IMG/VR virus record: IMGVR_UViG_3300030390_001134
Coordinates: 1 to 64,000 of that record
DNA from: a virus
DNA length: 64,000 nt
Direction: 5' to 3' (one strand)
In this document: positions 22,885 to 33,792 of the stretch, in pieces
Position numbering within the stretch: position 1 is the first letter of the stretch
How the letters are laid out: every line of letters begins with the position of its first letter
Position numbers and translations under genes: made by a program
The notes under the pieces: model-generated
The model's input: the letters and a program-made list of their open reading frames with translations, nothing else
Told to the model about the DNA's origin: nothing
The model's database searches: none

Positions 22885-22910
22885 TGCAACTGCCCTTCGG
22901 GGTGGTTGCA
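22885..22910 (+). promoter_or_regulatory. Second TTCG hairpin, without T-run
   Basis: TGCAACTGCCC pairs with GGGTGGTTGCA around a TTCG loop (11 bp, two G:U). A-rich sequence follows on the plus strand, so it is not a classical terminator. It may shield a processed 5' end just upstream of the connector gene at 22930. Confidence 0.65.
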
Positions 22911-22929
22911 AAACTACAAAAAAAGAATT

Positions 22930-23661
22930 ATGGCAATAAGTGTAGACACAGTATATCAAAGAGTATTAGCCCTTGCGAACAAAGAGCAACGTGGTTATGT
23001 TACTCCGCAGGAGTTTAACTTATTGGCAAACCAGGCTCAGATGAGTATATTTGAGTCTTACTTCTACGCTAAGAATCAGAGAGAGCGAGCTGAGTCAGCT
23101 AGAACAAACGAAGTGGATGAGACGGACATAGGGGAATTGTTAGGTGCTAAATTAAGCCCATTTAGAAAAGTCCAAGCTGTTACAAGCGGGCATACTTTTT
23201 TAGGAGTAGGCACTATAGGTAGTGTTGAGCGCGATGTGTTTCAAACCGGTAGGGTATTCTTAGGCAACGACGTTTGCCATAAGTTGTCACTTAACGAGGC
23301 TAGCAGGATTCTGCGATCTAAACGCCATATTGCTACAACAGCAAGTCAATTTCCGATATATACAGATAATCCCGCGGACGCTAGGGATATACTAGTATAT
23401 GCTGGTAGTACCTCGGCCGAAGCCACGATTACGGCGGAATACTTTTTAGTTCCTAAAGTTGTTAACTGGGCATATGTAGTTGTTAACAGCAAAGCCTTAT
23501 ATAACGCTACGTTAGGTGTTGACTTTGAACTACACAGATCAGAGGAAGATACTTTAGTATATGACATACTAGCCTTAGCAGGTATAGTAATAAATAAAAC
23601 TCAACTTGCTCAAACAGCGTCTCAAATTGGTATTGGTGAACAACAACTTCAAAACGTATAA
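22930..23661 (+). CDS. Head-tail connector (ring/adaptor) candidate
   Basis: I start at the ATG at 22930 (MAISVDTVYQRVLALANKEQ); the longer TTG-start frame runs through the hairpin. The 243-aa product has an opening of two helices (YQRVLALANKEQRGYVTPQEFNLLA in form) that I associate with ring or adaptor proteins of crAss-like phages. The remainder is beta-rich. It lies 4 bp before the next connector-like gene, which supports a role in the neck. Confidence 0.6.
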   Translation: MAISVDTVYQRVLALANKEQRGYVTPQEFNLLANQAQMSIFESYFYAKNQRERAESARTNEVDETDIGELLGAKLSPFRKVQAVTSGHTFLGVGTIGSVERDVFQTGRVFLGNDVCHKLSLNEASRILRSKRHIATTASQFPIYTDNPADARDILVYAGSTSAEATITAEYFLVPKVVNWAYVVVNSKALYNATLGVDFELHRSEEDTLVYDILALAGIVINKTQLAQTASQIGIGEQQLQNV

Positions 23662-23665
23662 ATAG

Positions 23666-24601
23666 ATGGGAATATTAGTATCACCGGAACAAGCGTATTA
23701 CCGACATGATGGAGATCACGGTAATTATAGATATATAAACTTAACTGAGATCATAGACTCTTTTAGCGCAACATATATAGGAGAAGGTAAGTTGTGTGAA
23801 AACGTGGTTTTGAACGATGTTACATTCCACGCTATTAGAGGATTACAGGAACTAAGCTACGATACCATTCGATCAACTAAAGATTGGGAGGTTGCAATAC
23901 CTAGCACGTTGGTTCTAGTCATGCCTGCAGATTATATTAACTACGTGAAGTTATCTTGGAGTGACAGTAACGGTATAGAAAGAATTATATACCCAACGTC
24001 TAAAACTTCAAATCCGTTTAATATAAACGAAGCTATAACTAACGCTGGGGGCTTTGAAACAGGTGGTGCAACCACTGACCTTACTCACACGGCAGCTGAT
24101 AGCGACAACAACCTCAACTCTGACACGTGGGCTAACTACAAAGCGAACACCTCTTCTGACATAGGATCCGTTGACGCAGACGAAATGGATGACGAGTACG
24201 GTAACTTAGTCGGAGCTAGATATGGCATTGACCCTCAACACGCTCAAGCTAATGGATCTTTCTTTGTAGATGAAAAACAAGGTAAGTTTCACTTTAGTTC
24301 TAATATTGCAGGTAAAACTGTAGTGCTTAAATATATAAGTGATGGTGTAGCTACTAACGCCGCTAATGATGCTATAGACCTAACAGAGTCTTACGTACCT
24401 AAGTTTGCGGAGGAAGCTATATACAAGCATATCTTGTACGGAGTGCTATTAGCGCGTAAAGATTCGCCAGCAGGTTTACTGGCACAGATTAAAAAAGAAC
24501 GGTTTGCAGAGACTAGAAAAGCTAAGTTAAGATTATCTAATCTTAAACTAGAAGAGTTAACACAGGTACTTAGAGGAAGCTCTAAAATAATCAAACACTA
24601 A
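23666..24601 (+). CDS. Tail tubular or ring protein candidate
   Basis: The 311-aa product has an N-terminal helix-strand region (LTEIIDSFSATYIGEGKLCE), a central beta section (WEVAIPSTLVLVMPADYIN), and a C-terminal helical bundle (YVPKFAEEAIYKHILYGVLL). This arrangement is like gp11-type tail tubular proteins in podoviruses. It lies immediately before the giant tail gene, 3 bp apart. Assignment by order and fold pattern. Confidence 0.6.
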   Translation: MGILVSPEQAYYRHDGDHGNYRYINLTEIIDSFSATYIGEGKLCENVVLNDVTFHAIRGLQELSYDTIRSTKDWEVAIPSTLVLVMPADYINYVKLSWSDSNGIERIIYPTSKTSNPFNINEAITNAGGFETGGATTDLTHTAADSDNNLNSDTWANYKANTSSDIGSVDADEMDDEYGNLVGARYGIDPQHAQANGSFFVDEKQGKFHFSSNIAGKTVVLKYISDGVATNAANDAIDLTESYVPKFAEEAIYKHILYGVLLARKDSPAGLLAQIKKERFAETRKAKLRLSNLKLEELTQVLRGSSKIIKH

Positions 24602-24604
24602 AGT

Positions 24605-27600
24605 ATGGCTGAGTTAAAACGTAACTTCTTAGGGGCTAGGATGAATAAGGATGTCGACGAAAGACTCCTTAAACCTGGTGAATATAGAGACGCTAACAAT
24701 ATAGAGATATCCACGTCGGAAGGTTCTGATGTAGGCACTGTGCAGACTATAAAGGGTAACACTAAACGCGAGACTATGGCCTCGGGAACGGGTGTTTACG
24801 GAGTGCCAGACACAGCAACATGCGTAGGGTCGATCGCAGATAAGGAGACTGATAAGATATATTACTTTCTCTCTGGAGGTGATAGGAATGATTCTCTTGA
24901 GCTACCTAGTTTAAGAAAGAACTACATACTAGAGTATGATACTGTGCTAGAAAGCCATAAGTATGTATTTGTAGATATATTTGAAGTAAATACTACATGT
25001 GGTGAACTTACTGAAGGAAATTCTTATATTTATATACCTGCACCAGACCAAACCGGTAGTTCTAACTTTAATACTACAGGCGTAAGGATAGGTATGACTC
25101 TTACAACTACTGGTGGGTATAACGAAAATGATGAGATAAAAGTTACAGATATAAAATACGAAACGCTATCGCCCTATGGTGTTAGTTTCCCTGTTTTTAA
25201 AATAACTCTTAGTAAAGCTTTAACCGCGTTTAATATCCCTGTTAATGCCGCTGTAAAGTTCATATCAGGTTCAGTACTTAGGTTTAAAAGAGATAGACTT
25301 ATAACAGGTGTTAACATATTAGATGGTTTTATTTACTGGACAGACGATTTTTCTGAACCCAAGAAAATAAATATAAAACGATCCATTATGGGTACTGGAG
25401 GCACTAAGTATCTTGTTGGCGGAAGTATTACGGGTGGTATTAGCGACACTGCTACTGCTAACTCTTATAATCTTTTTACAGGAGATACAGAGCATTTCCA
25501 CACGCGGTTAGTAATAAAGGGTGAGAGTACCAACCCGAACACTAATCACATAGTTGTAACCAACCCTGCGGGGAATGAGGCTGTATACGTTAAAGAAGAT
25601 CATATAACTGTAATTAAGAAAGCCCCAACGCAGCCTTTGGATCTTGAAATGTATAGGAGCGTAACGCCTAGATTAGACAATAGCGGAGCAGAGGCCTCAG
25701 TCACTGGTTTTGTTTCAGGTTTTAACTTCCACGTTGATGGAGAGCTTCTTACTACTAGTTCGGAACCAATCACCTTCGAGTTGTCAGAAGCTAGAGATTT
25801 TAGAAAAGATGATATATTAACTTTTTCTAGTCCAGGATCTTCAACTACAGGTAGCTACTCAGAGTGGCAGGTTAAAGTTAAAGTTACAAGTGGGGTAGCT
25901 CAAAGTGCGATAGGGTATAATCCCGTGACAGAGATTACTGGTCAAATACTTAATATCTCAAAAGATATTGCTTCTACACAAGATCAATGGAATGTGAAGA
26001 GGGAGACTGGAGACACTTTGTTTGAGTTTAAGTTTCCTAGGTTTTCGTACAGATACAAATACCAAGACGGAGAGTACTCTACTTTTGCACCTTTTTCTCA
26101 AGTGGCATTCTTGCCAGATGTGTTTGACTATGCTACAAAGCAAGGGTATAATCTAGGTATGATTAATCAGCTTAAAAGCTTGAAGCTGAAAGGTTATTTT
26201 GGCAACTCAGATATTAGACCTAGAGATATATCAGAGATAGATATACTATACAAGGAAACCAACAACCCTACTGTGTATGTTCTTAGAACTTTAACAGCTA
26301 ACTCCAAAGGTGACCTTAACGCGTGGCCTGATCTTTTGACTTCTCCAAACGCAAGAGGAGAGGTGACCGTTAATAGCGATAACATATACTCTGTTGTTCC
26401 TTCTAATCAATTGCTAAGACCATGGGACAATGTGCCTCTCTTTGCTAAGTCACAAGAGATTAGTGCTAACAGGCTTATTTATGGCAACTACGTACAAAAC
26501 TTTAATGTTCCAAAAGAGCCTAAAATAACCTTCAACCTACTAATTGACGGCGCATCGGACGCTGATTGGCAGAACGCCGGGCCTTCTATAAAGTCTTTGC
26601 GAGATTACTCTATTGGTGTGGTATATAGTGATGACTACGGAAGAGAGACGCCTGTGCTTTTTGACACTCCTAAATCTATAAAAACGCTTAAAGAAAACTC
26701 AAGCACAAGAAATAGATTTCAAGTTAGCTTAAGCGACGACGTGCCACCACCTAGTTGGGCGAAGTATTTTTCTTATTACATAAAGGAAACATCCACAGAA
26801 TACTACAACCTAGTTATGGATAGGTGGTATGATGCTGGAGATGGTAATGTGTGGTTGTCCTTTCCCTCGGCTGAGCGAAATAAAATTGACGAGGATACAT
26901 ATATTAAGCTTAAAAAGAAACATGGTTCTAATACCACCTCTACAGAAAGAGCAAGGTATAAGGTTTTATCTATAGAAAACGAAGCGCCAGATGCGGTAAA
27001 AAAGAATAGGGTTATTGTAGGAACTTTATTTAATTCAGGTTTTATTGGTAATTCAGAAGAAGGATACCCGCTACAAGGTTTTACTTACTTTATGGTTCAA
27101 GCCACAAACTTTAACGCTAGCATAGATATCGGTGTATTACAAAATGCATCCGAGACAAGTGTAAGATTTGGTGGCGCTGGCCTTGTATCTAATCATTATG
27201 AAATTGTTAGCGTTACAACGGTTAACGACAAATACAGAATAGAACTTAAAACACCTATTGGCCCAGACGCGGCTTTTGCTTCTGCCTCCGATACTTTTGC
27301 CTCTGCTATACAAGACCTTTATGTAGAGTTTTTTGAAATGAAAACCGAAAATAAAGCAGAGTTTGATGGTAGATTTTTTGTAAAAATAAATAGCGATCAG
27401 GCTCTACGCTCAGAGGTTTTATTTTCAAATGATACTAGCCAACGAACAATTATTGATTCAAAAGCCTTAAGGTATCTAAACAATAACGGGTATGTTACAG
27501 AGACTATGTACACGGGCCCTAAAACTATTCGTCATCTTGAAAATGGTTATTCAGGTACTAGAGACTTGCATCCAACAGAGTATTCGCACCACACTAATCC

Positions 27601-30600
27601 GGCTTTAGAAAATCAAGCTAAATATTTCTGGGGAGGTAACGTTGCTTCTGGCGGGGGATTATCTGTGCCTAGTGTTGCCGAAGGAATTAGTGGAGGTTTA
27701 ATTGCTTTTGATCCGGTCGAAGCTTTAAATGGAAACGGGGCCACTGGCGGAGCCGGGTCATCCAGGGTCTTCTGGAGAGACTTGGCTGACAAAGGGGACT
27801 TTTTTATAGACTTCTCTACGGCGTATACTTTCACGTCATTTATAGGTGAAATAGACTACTCCGGGGTTTTTAGCGGCCAGGCCAACGCCACGTCTGGTAC
27901 GGATAATTACTTTAACGGTCCATTTGGAAGTAGCGATGAAGATTACATTTGGGAAGACCTTGGTTCATATGATGGAACCAGCGAAAACCTTGAAAACCCT
28001 GAGTGGCTAGAAGCTGGCGCTGCGCCAGTTTTCAATGGATCTTTACAAGGAAACGCCTCTAACCTCGTGCGCAATATAGGTGGTGGTTTGCCTAGCCGAG
28101 GTATATGGCATAACAACTCCGGCGATGGTAGCTATATGGATATCTCATGGACCGGTATGGGTGTTGGTTACGATGGAACCAATGAAGTCGATCAACCTTT
28201 TGTTCAGATGCTACAGCAAGTGGTAGGCTCAGAGGTACACAGCAATGCTGCGGGCTTTATTTTAAAACTAACAACTCCAGGCACGGTATTTAGGTTTCAA
28301 AATGATCCAGACGGTACTGAGTACACTGTGCAAAAAACTACCGTAAACAGCGGCAATGAGTATGCATACGACAACCCAGATTTTTGGGAGGCTGGTACAA
28401 ACCGTACCACAGGCGCTTTTGGTATTAGAAATTCTAGGGTTACAGGTGGTGGCGGTTACGATATTGGATATAGACACTATCAAGGATGGAACATGCGCCA
28501 AAGATGGACTATAGCTGTAACACCTAAAATAGGCTCAAGCAACTCCATAAGTGGTTACAACCCCATACACGGTACAATGGAAGGCGGACCAACAAATACT
28601 CACGCAGATTATAGAAGAGCTCTTCATCACGATGCTACAGACAATGACGTTATAGAGATATTAGGTGCACCTTCTGGTGGTCGCGGAGGTTCTGTTGAAG
28701 AATCAGCTATATGGGAAACAGAACCTAAAGAAGCTGCTGAGTTGGATATATACTACCAAGCTAGTGGCTTAAACCCTATTCGTTTATCAGAAGAAACTAA
28801 CGAGGAGTTTATACCTATTGGATCTACTTTTTCAGACGTAGGCCAGGAGCAGTCAGGTCAAACATACAAGGTGACAAGTTGGGAAAACGGAAATACGTTT
28901 AACTTCACACCGAATATAGTGCCACAAGGCGTTACTCCAGCTGGCACAACAATTACGTTTACAAAGCCAAACGGCGCCGCTGTTACCGCTGCTATAACAA
29001 CGGCAATATCTACTACCATATCTGCTATAGAGCTTCATGGAGGTCTTGCTACAGATGATGCCAGTCAAAAACTATATACTCAAACTCATACGTTAAACTG
29101 GAGCAACTGCTGGATGTTTGGTAACGGAGTAGAGTCAGATAGGATTCGTGATGATTTCAACGAAGTACAATTAGATAACGGTGTTAAAGCATCCAGTACT
29201 ATAAGTGGCATATCTAAGCAAGAGCGAAGAAAGCACGGGCTTATATGGTCTGGTATATACAACTCCGCGTCTGGAATTAATGATACTAATCAGTTTATTA
29301 TGGCTGAGAAGATCACTAAAGATATTAATCCAATATACGGTAGTATACAAAAGCTATACAACAGAAACACTAGGTTGCTAATGTTCTGTGAAGATAAAAT
29401 TCTAAGAGCTGTTACAAATAAAGACGCGTTATACAACGCCGATGGAAACCCTCAGCTTGTGGCAAGTAACGCGGTTATAGGTGATGTAACGTCGTACCAA
29501 GGAGAGTACGGTATATCTACAGACGCGGCTTCTTTCGCAGAAACACCATACGCTATATATTTCGCCGACAGCGCAAGGGCGCAGGTTTTAAGACTAACAA
29601 CAGAGGGTGTAGTATCTATATCAGACAAAGGTATGAGAGACTACTTTGCAGACTACATGTCTAAGGATGTTGCAAAAGTTGTAGGTAGTTATGACGAGCG
29701 TAGCAAGGAATACAACCTAACTATCTCTAAGCAATTTACTGGCTCTAATTCAGGTCAACCAACATCTCAGACTACTACGTCTTACAGCGATATATCGGGT
29801 GGGTGGAGTAGCTTTAAAAGCTTCTACCCACAAAATGGTATTAGCATAAACAGTACTTACTATACTTTTTTCAATGGGCATATTTGGGAGCACTATCACA
29901 AAGACGCGGCTTACAATACTTTCTACGGCTCGCATGGAAGCTCAGACCACAGTAGTGTGACTTTAATAGTAAACGATAGCCCAGGTTCAGTAAAAAGTTT
30001 TGGCGCTATAAACTACGAAGGTTCGCAAGCTAAAGTATCTGAATTTTCTACAACATCTGTAAAGATGTTTAATAACAACTACGCGGCTACTGCTGGTGGA
30101 GCGAGCTCAGGGTTAGCGCCCACAACAAATGTTGTTGATGGTGAGTATCACAATCTTACAGCGAGCAAAGGTTGGTACGCAGATAATATAACTACCGATC
30201 TACAGACTAGCGGTAATATAGAATTTAAAGAAAAAGAAGGTAAATGGTTTGGTTACCCTAGCGGAGAAACAACCTCTCTTACCAACTTAAACGAAAAAGA
30301 GTTTACGGTACAAGGTTTAGGTACCGCATCTATCACTCACGATGACGCAAGTTGGGGAGCTAGAATATCAATCTCTATAGAAAACAATGACGACCCTTTG
30401 TTTAACGCTGGTACTAACGATGGAACAAACGTATGGGACGGTGGTAGCGACATTGCAAGGCTTCGCCATATTGCGTCTGTTTCAACAGGTGTCTTTGAGG
30501 CTCAAGCGGGTGTTCTTGAAAGCCACAACGTTGTTTTTGAAATAACTAATAATTTAGATGATAACACGTTTCCCATATCTGACCGTCCTTGGAGCGGTTA

Positions 30601-32536
30601 CTATATAGAAGCTAAAAACTTTGTTGTTGGAAATGGTAACTTAGCGGCTTCGTTTCCGAGTATCTATATCTGGAATGGATCAGGTACTAATTGGAATGTT
30701 AATCCGAAAATAAATACTGTGACTTTCACCGACACCGGTACTCCAGGTGATGCTAATAACACGGTTCTAGTTACATGCAGTATACCTGCTACTTCGTTCT
30801 CAGCAACAGAAACCTTATATATAGACATTGATATAAATGAGGATGACCCTCCGTCTAATACACTAACAAACGATTTTGCAATCCAAGCTGGGTTCATCGA
30901 TGTTGCAGCAGACACACATGCTACCACCTCTGACTACACTGTGACTAACGTTGGGACGAGCCCGTTTGTTTACACTAATTTTACAGGTACAGCTGTTGGG
31001 AACGCACCTGTAGAGGTTGCTAAAATTGTTTTTACTGCAAATTCAGGGCAAAGATATATACCTACTAATACGATCGTCGACTTTGGCCCATTTAATACTG
31101 TGGATGGGTTAATAGATGATCTATATACTCACACTGCCGGAGAGTTTGTTACTGATGCAAATGGTAATGTAACTTCTTTTACTGTAAGAATATTTCATAA
31201 TAACGTTTCACTATCTTCTCAAGGCACGGATCCAGCTATTTATGGGCACTCAGTGTTTATAACTAGAGATGTTCAAGAGATATACGTAGAGCCAGCTGAG
31301 CCGACGCTTGCTTTGTACACGGCATCGTGGGTTAATTCAGATCAATATTACGACCCTGCTACAGATACATTTGAAATAGCATATGTAGCAAATAATAGCT
31401 GGATACCTATAAATGTTTCTGGTTCAGGGAATACACCTTATAGAGTATCACTGCAAAAGAAAACTGGACTGCACTCTATTACTACAGCCGCGACAAACGG
31501 GTATTATAATTTTGAAACTCACGAGTTCCAAACAGCGCCTTGTAACTTTAGTGCTACAACTAATACCCTTGGAAGCGCTACGCATCAAGTTTATTTTCCT
31601 TCGGTTTCGGATGCTACAAGATATGATTTAGTTTTTTCAAATGAGCTAACTTACGTTGGTGGCAATGTAACGTTTGGCAATAGTGTCCCAACAGCAGCTG
31701 GAGACGCTATAATAACAAACTGTGGAACCGAGACTCTTACAGTTAACCCTGTAGTTTACGAATCCGCAAACTTTGGAGTAATACCTGACGATTTAGAATT
31801 TATTAAAGTATCTGACTGCACTACGGGTGGTGGTGAAATTTCCAATGTGGAAGTTCACGGCGTTGGAGGTACTGCAGGCGTGTCTTCTGACAGGCTTGTG
31901 TTAAACTTAGCTTCAACTTCAATATTCCCTGGTATGATAGTTACCGCAAGCGGGGTGGCACATAACACTACTGTTTTATCTATTAGTGAAAAAGCCGTAA
32001 CCTTAAGTGCTGCTGCTACCGTAGCTAATAACACAGATATATTGTTTACTAAAAACAGTGTAAGTTTACTTCCTTTTAGTTTTACTATACCGCCAAATGG
32101 CAGTGGAGATGCCTTGAGTGTTAATGCTGCTGGGATAGCAAACCCAAACAGTGTTGGTGGGTTACGCGCAAGGAAACAAACTATAAACGGTACGGCGGCT
32201 AAAACAATAACCCACACATTGGACTCCACCAAAGGCGTGGTTCCAGGTATGGCAATCACCGGAGCGGAGGTTAAAGTAGCAAGCGGTACGAATTTAACTG
32301 TGGCTAGTGTAACTAACGGCACGGTTATCGTGTTAAGTGAACCTCAAAGCTTCCTTGATAACGCTGCTCTTAAATTTTCAGGAGGCAACAGCGATTCCTC
32401 GTTGGTAAATCTACATAGTATACAAGCTAATAAAATAGGTAGTAACATAGTCGTATCTGGATATATTAACGCGCTTAAGATAGCCTCCACAGCGCGCGTA
32501 GATATATACTTAGATGACATAATAGATACAGCATAA
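24605..32536 (+). CDS. Giant tail muzzle/stabilisation protein
   Basis: The 2643-aa product opens MAELKRNFLGARMNKDVDER, a start I recall for stabilisation or muzzle proteins of crAss-like and marine Bacteroidota phages. Residues 1-900 look like a beta-propeller-type body (INILDGFIYWTDDFSEPKKI). A second conserved core lies near 1570-1710 (RNTRLLMFCEDKILRAVTNK and following). About 1700-2500 is a chain of probable Ig-like beta domains. The last 50 residues (HSIQANKI...RVDIYLDDI) resemble the 98-aa protein at 50754. It likely forms the tail nozzle. Confidence 0.7.
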   Translation: MAELKRNFLGARMNKDVDERLLKPGEYRDANNIEISTSEGSDVGTVQTIKGNTKRETMASGTGVYGVPDTATCVGSIADKETDKIYYFLSGGDRNDSLELPSLRKNYILEYDTVLESHKYVFVDIFEVNTTCGELTEGNSYIYIPAPDQTGSSNFNTTGVRIGMTLTTTGGYNENDEIKVTDIKYETLSPYGVSFPVFKITLSKALTAFNIPVNAAVKFISGSVLRFKRDRLITGVNILDGFIYWTDDFSEPKKINIKRSIMGTGGTKYLVGGSITGGISDTATANSYNLFTGDTEHFHTRLVIKGESTNPNTNHIVVTNPAGNEAVYVKEDHITVIKKAPTQPLDLEMYRSVTPRLDNSGAEASVTGFVSGFNFHVDGELLTTSSEPITFELSEARDFRKDDILTFSSPGSSTTGSYSEWQVKVKVTSGVAQSAIGYNPVTEITGQILNISKDIASTQDQWNVKRETGDTLFEFKFPRFSYRYKYQDGEYSTFAPFSQVAFLPDVFDYATKQGYNLGMINQLKSLKLKGYFGNSDIRPRDISEIDILYKETNNPTVYVLRTLTANSKGDLNAWPDLLTSPNARGEVTVNSDNIYSVVPSNQLLRPWDNVPLFAKSQEISANRLIYGNYVQNFNVPKEPKITFNLLIDGASDADWQNAGPSIKSLRDYSIGVVYSDDYGRETPVLFDTPKSIKTLKENSSTRNRFQVSLSDDVPPPSWAKYFSYYIKETSTEYYNLVMDRWYDAGDGNVWLSFPSAERNKIDEDTYIKLKKKHGSNTTSTERARYKVLSIENEAPDAVKKNRVIVGTLFNSGFIGNSEEGYPLQGFTYFMVQATNFNASIDIGVLQNASETSVRFGGAGLVSNHYEIVSVTTVNDKYRIELKTPIGPDAAFASASDTFASAIQDLYVEFFEMKTENKAEFDGRFFVKINSDQALRSEVLFSNDTSQRTIIDSKALRYLNNNGYVTETMYTGPKTIRHLENGYSGTRDLHPTEYSHHTNPALENQAKYFWGGNVASGGGLSVPSVAEGISGGLIAFDPVEALNGNGATGGAGSSRVFWRDLADKGDFFIDFSTAYTFTSFIGEIDYSGVFSGQANATSGTDNYFNGPFGSSDEDYIWEDLGSYDGTSENLENPEWLEAGAAPVFNGSLQGNASNLVRNIGGGLPSRGIWHNNSGDGSYMDISWTGMGVGYDGTNEVDQPFVQMLQQVVGSEVHSNAAGFILKLTTPGTVFRFQNDPDGTEYTVQKTTVNSGNEYAYDNPDFWEAGTNRTTGAFGIRNSRVTGGGGYDIGYRHYQGWNMRQRWTIAVTPKIGSSNSISGYNPIHGTMEGGPTNTHADYRRALHHDATDNDVIEILGAPSGGRGGSVEESAIWETEPKEAAELDIYYQASGLNPIRLSEETNEEFIPIGSTFSDVGQEQSGQTYKVTSWENGNTFNFTPNIVPQGVTPAGTTITFTKPNGAAVTAAITTAISTTISAIELHGGLATDDASQKLYTQTHTLNWSNCWMFGNGVESDRIRDDFNEVQLDNGVKASSTISGISKQERRKHGLIWSGIYNSASGINDTNQFIMAEKITKDINPIYGSIQKLYNRNTRLLMFCEDKILRAVTNKDALYNADGNPQLVASNAVIGDVTSYQGEYGISTDAASFAETPYAIYFADSARAQVLRLTTEGVVSISDKGMRDYFADYMSKDVAKVVGSYDERSKEYNLTISKQFTGSNSGQPTSQTTTSYSDISGGWSSFKSFYPQNGISINSTYYTFFNGHIWEHYHKDAAYNTFYGSHGSSDHSSVTLIVNDSPGSVKSFGAINYEGSQAKVSEFSTTSVKMFNNNYAATAGGASSGLAPTTNVVDGEYHNLTASKGWYADNITTDLQTSGNIEFKEKEGKWFGYPSGETTSLTNLNEKEFTVQGLGTASITHDDASWGARISISIENNDDPLFNAGTNDGTNVWDGGSDIARLRHIASVSTGVFEAQAGVLESHNVVFEITNNLDDNTFPISDRPWSGYYIEAKNFVVGNGNLAASFPSIYIWNGSGTNWNVNPKINTVTFTDTGTPGDANNTVLVTCSIPATSFSATETLYIDIDINEDDPPSNTLTNDFAIQAGFIDVAADTHATTSDYTVTNVGTSPFVYTNFTGTAVGNAPVEVAKIVFTANSGQRYIPTNTIVDFGPFNTVDGLIDDLYTHTAGEFVTDANGNVTSFTVRIFHNNVSLSSQGTDPAIYGHSVFITRDVQEIYVEPAEPTLALYTASWVNSDQYYDPATDTFEIAYVANNSWIPINVSGSGNTPYRVSLQKKTGLHSITTAATNGYYNFETHEFQTAPCNFSATTNTLGSATHQVYFPSVSDATRYDLVFSNELTYVGGNVTFGNSVPTAAGDAIITNCGTETLTVNPVVYESANFGVIPDDLEFIKVSDCTTGGGEISNVEVHGVGGTAGVSSDRLVLNLASTSIFPGMIVTASGVAHNTTVLSISEKAVTLSAAATVANNTDILFTKNSVSLLPFSFTIPPNGSGDALSVNAAGIANPNSVGGLRARKQTINGTAAKTITHTLDSTKGVVPGMAITGAEVKVASGTNLTVASVTNGTVIVLSEPQSFLDNAALKFSGGNSDSSLVNLHSIQANKIGSNIVVSGYINALKIASTARVDIYLDDIIDTA

Positions 32537-32537
32537 T

Positions 32538-32903
32538 ATGCCAAGCGTAACATTAACATTTTCAGCTCCGCTAAACACCTCTTGTCAAGTAGGTGATTTA
32601 GCATATTACGTAACCACTCAAGACTTAGGTGGTTTTAAAACAAATGATGGTGACGTTGCTTTAATTGGTGAGATCCGTCAGATTACTAACCCAGCCAGTA
32701 GCTCACCTACTATTATATGTGAAACAACAGTTGGTTATCTCACCCTTAACGGTAAAAACAAGTTTATATTGTTTAGTAAAGACAACAAGGCAAACCTAAG
32801 TTCTATACTAGGTTATCATGCTAGTGTCAAGCTAGTCAATGATTCTACTGTAGCTTCAGAGCTGTTTAGTGTAGGTATGGACATGTTTGAAAGTAGTAAA
32901 TAA
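32538..32903 (+). CDS. Small tail-associated protein
   Basis: The 121-aa product (start MPSVTLTFSAPLNTSCQVGD) looks like a small beta-barrel, with FILFSKDNKANLSSILGYHA near its end. It starts 1 bp after the giant tail gene and probably attaches to the same structure. I recall homologues in marine phages but no function. Confidence 0.55.
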   Translation: MPSVTLTFSAPLNTSCQVGDLAYYVTTQDLGGFKTNDGDVALIGEIRQITNPASSSPTIICETTVGYLTLNGKNKFILFSKDNKANLSSILGYHASVKLVNDSTVASELFSVGMDMFESSK

Positions 32904-32961
32904 GGACTATAAAGTGTAACTATATTAGTACGCTTAGCAAATAAACTAAAATAAATTAATC

Positions 32962-33789
32962 ATGGCAATACCTATAATGGCCATTACTGGAGCAATTAAT
33001 GCCTTTTCAGGTATAGCTAAAGCAGCTGCCGGTAAAAGCGCAGCAGCAGCAGCAAAGATAGAGGCTGATAAGGCTCGAATAGAAATGGAGAAGCAGAAAG
33101 ATGCTTTTGCAGCTTTAGACACTAGTAACCCATATGCTAATATGGAGAATACTATGGAGGATCTAACAGTCAACCAACAGCAGGCCGAGTTTGAAAAACA
33201 AAACAATATGCAGAACCAAGCGAATATCATGGGTCAAATGCGTGGCGCGGCTGGTTCGTCTGGTATAGCAGCTTTAGCACAGAGCTTATCTAACCAAGGT
33301 TCTTTAGACGCTCAAAGAGCTTCAGCTTCTATTGGAGCTCAAGAAGCTCAGAACCAAAAACTTTCAGCTGCAGAAGCTAGTAAGAATCAAGCGTTAGAAA
33401 GACAAGGCGAAATGCAAAGCCGTAACATGCAGTTCGGAAAAACAAAGTCTTTACTTAGTATGGCTGCTGGAGATGTCTCTAACGCTCAAGCTATGGAAGC
33501 TGCAGGCAATCAGCAGAGGATGGCTGGTATAGGTGATGCTCTTGGTGGTGTAACCGATATAGCAACATCAGGTTTATTCGGTGGTAATAAAACAACTGCG
33601 GCGACAGATACTACAACTGTCCCGGTTGTAGGCGGTACGGCTCAAGTAGGTGGCATATCAACGCCACAAAACGTAACGGGACAAAATGAAGTCACGGGTG
33701 CCACTGGCGGTGGTAACACTAGTTGGGACATGGGTAACAGTGCGCCACAGTTTGGATATGTAGATGGAGTTTGGCAGCAAATAAATTAG
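32962..33789 (+). CDS. Ejection-type internal virion protein
   Basis: The 275-aa product begins with a hydrophobic Ala/Gly-rich segment (MAIPIMAITGAINAFSGIAK) and continues as a long Gln/Ala-rich helix with many Met and few aromatics. The C-terminal 60 aa are Gly/Thr-rich and loose. This composition matches T7 gp14-type internal core proteins that leave the head with the DNA and enter the outer membrane. The two following genes would be its partners. Confidence 0.6.
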   Translation: MAIPIMAITGAINAFSGIAKAAAGKSAAAAAKIEADKARIEMEKQKDAFAALDTSNPYANMENTMEDLTVNQQQAEFEKQNNMQNQANIMGQMRGAAGSSGIAALAQSLSNQGSLDAQRASASIGAQEAQNQKLSAAEASKNQALERQGEMQSRNMQFGKTKSLLSMAAGDVSNAQAMEAAGNQQRMAGIGDALGGVTDIATSGLFGGNKTTAATDTTTVPVVGGTAQVGGISTPQNVTGQNEVTGATGGGNTSWDMGNSAPQFGYVDGVWQQIN

Positions 33790-33792
33790 ATT

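Noticed and set aside
31855-32322. 155-codon antisense frame inside the giant tail gene
   Set aside because: It mirrors a Thr/Val/Ala-rich coding region, has no spacing or promoter support, and lies wholly within a convincing gene on the other strand. The same applies to long antisense frames within groEL (7208-7636, 7757-8188).
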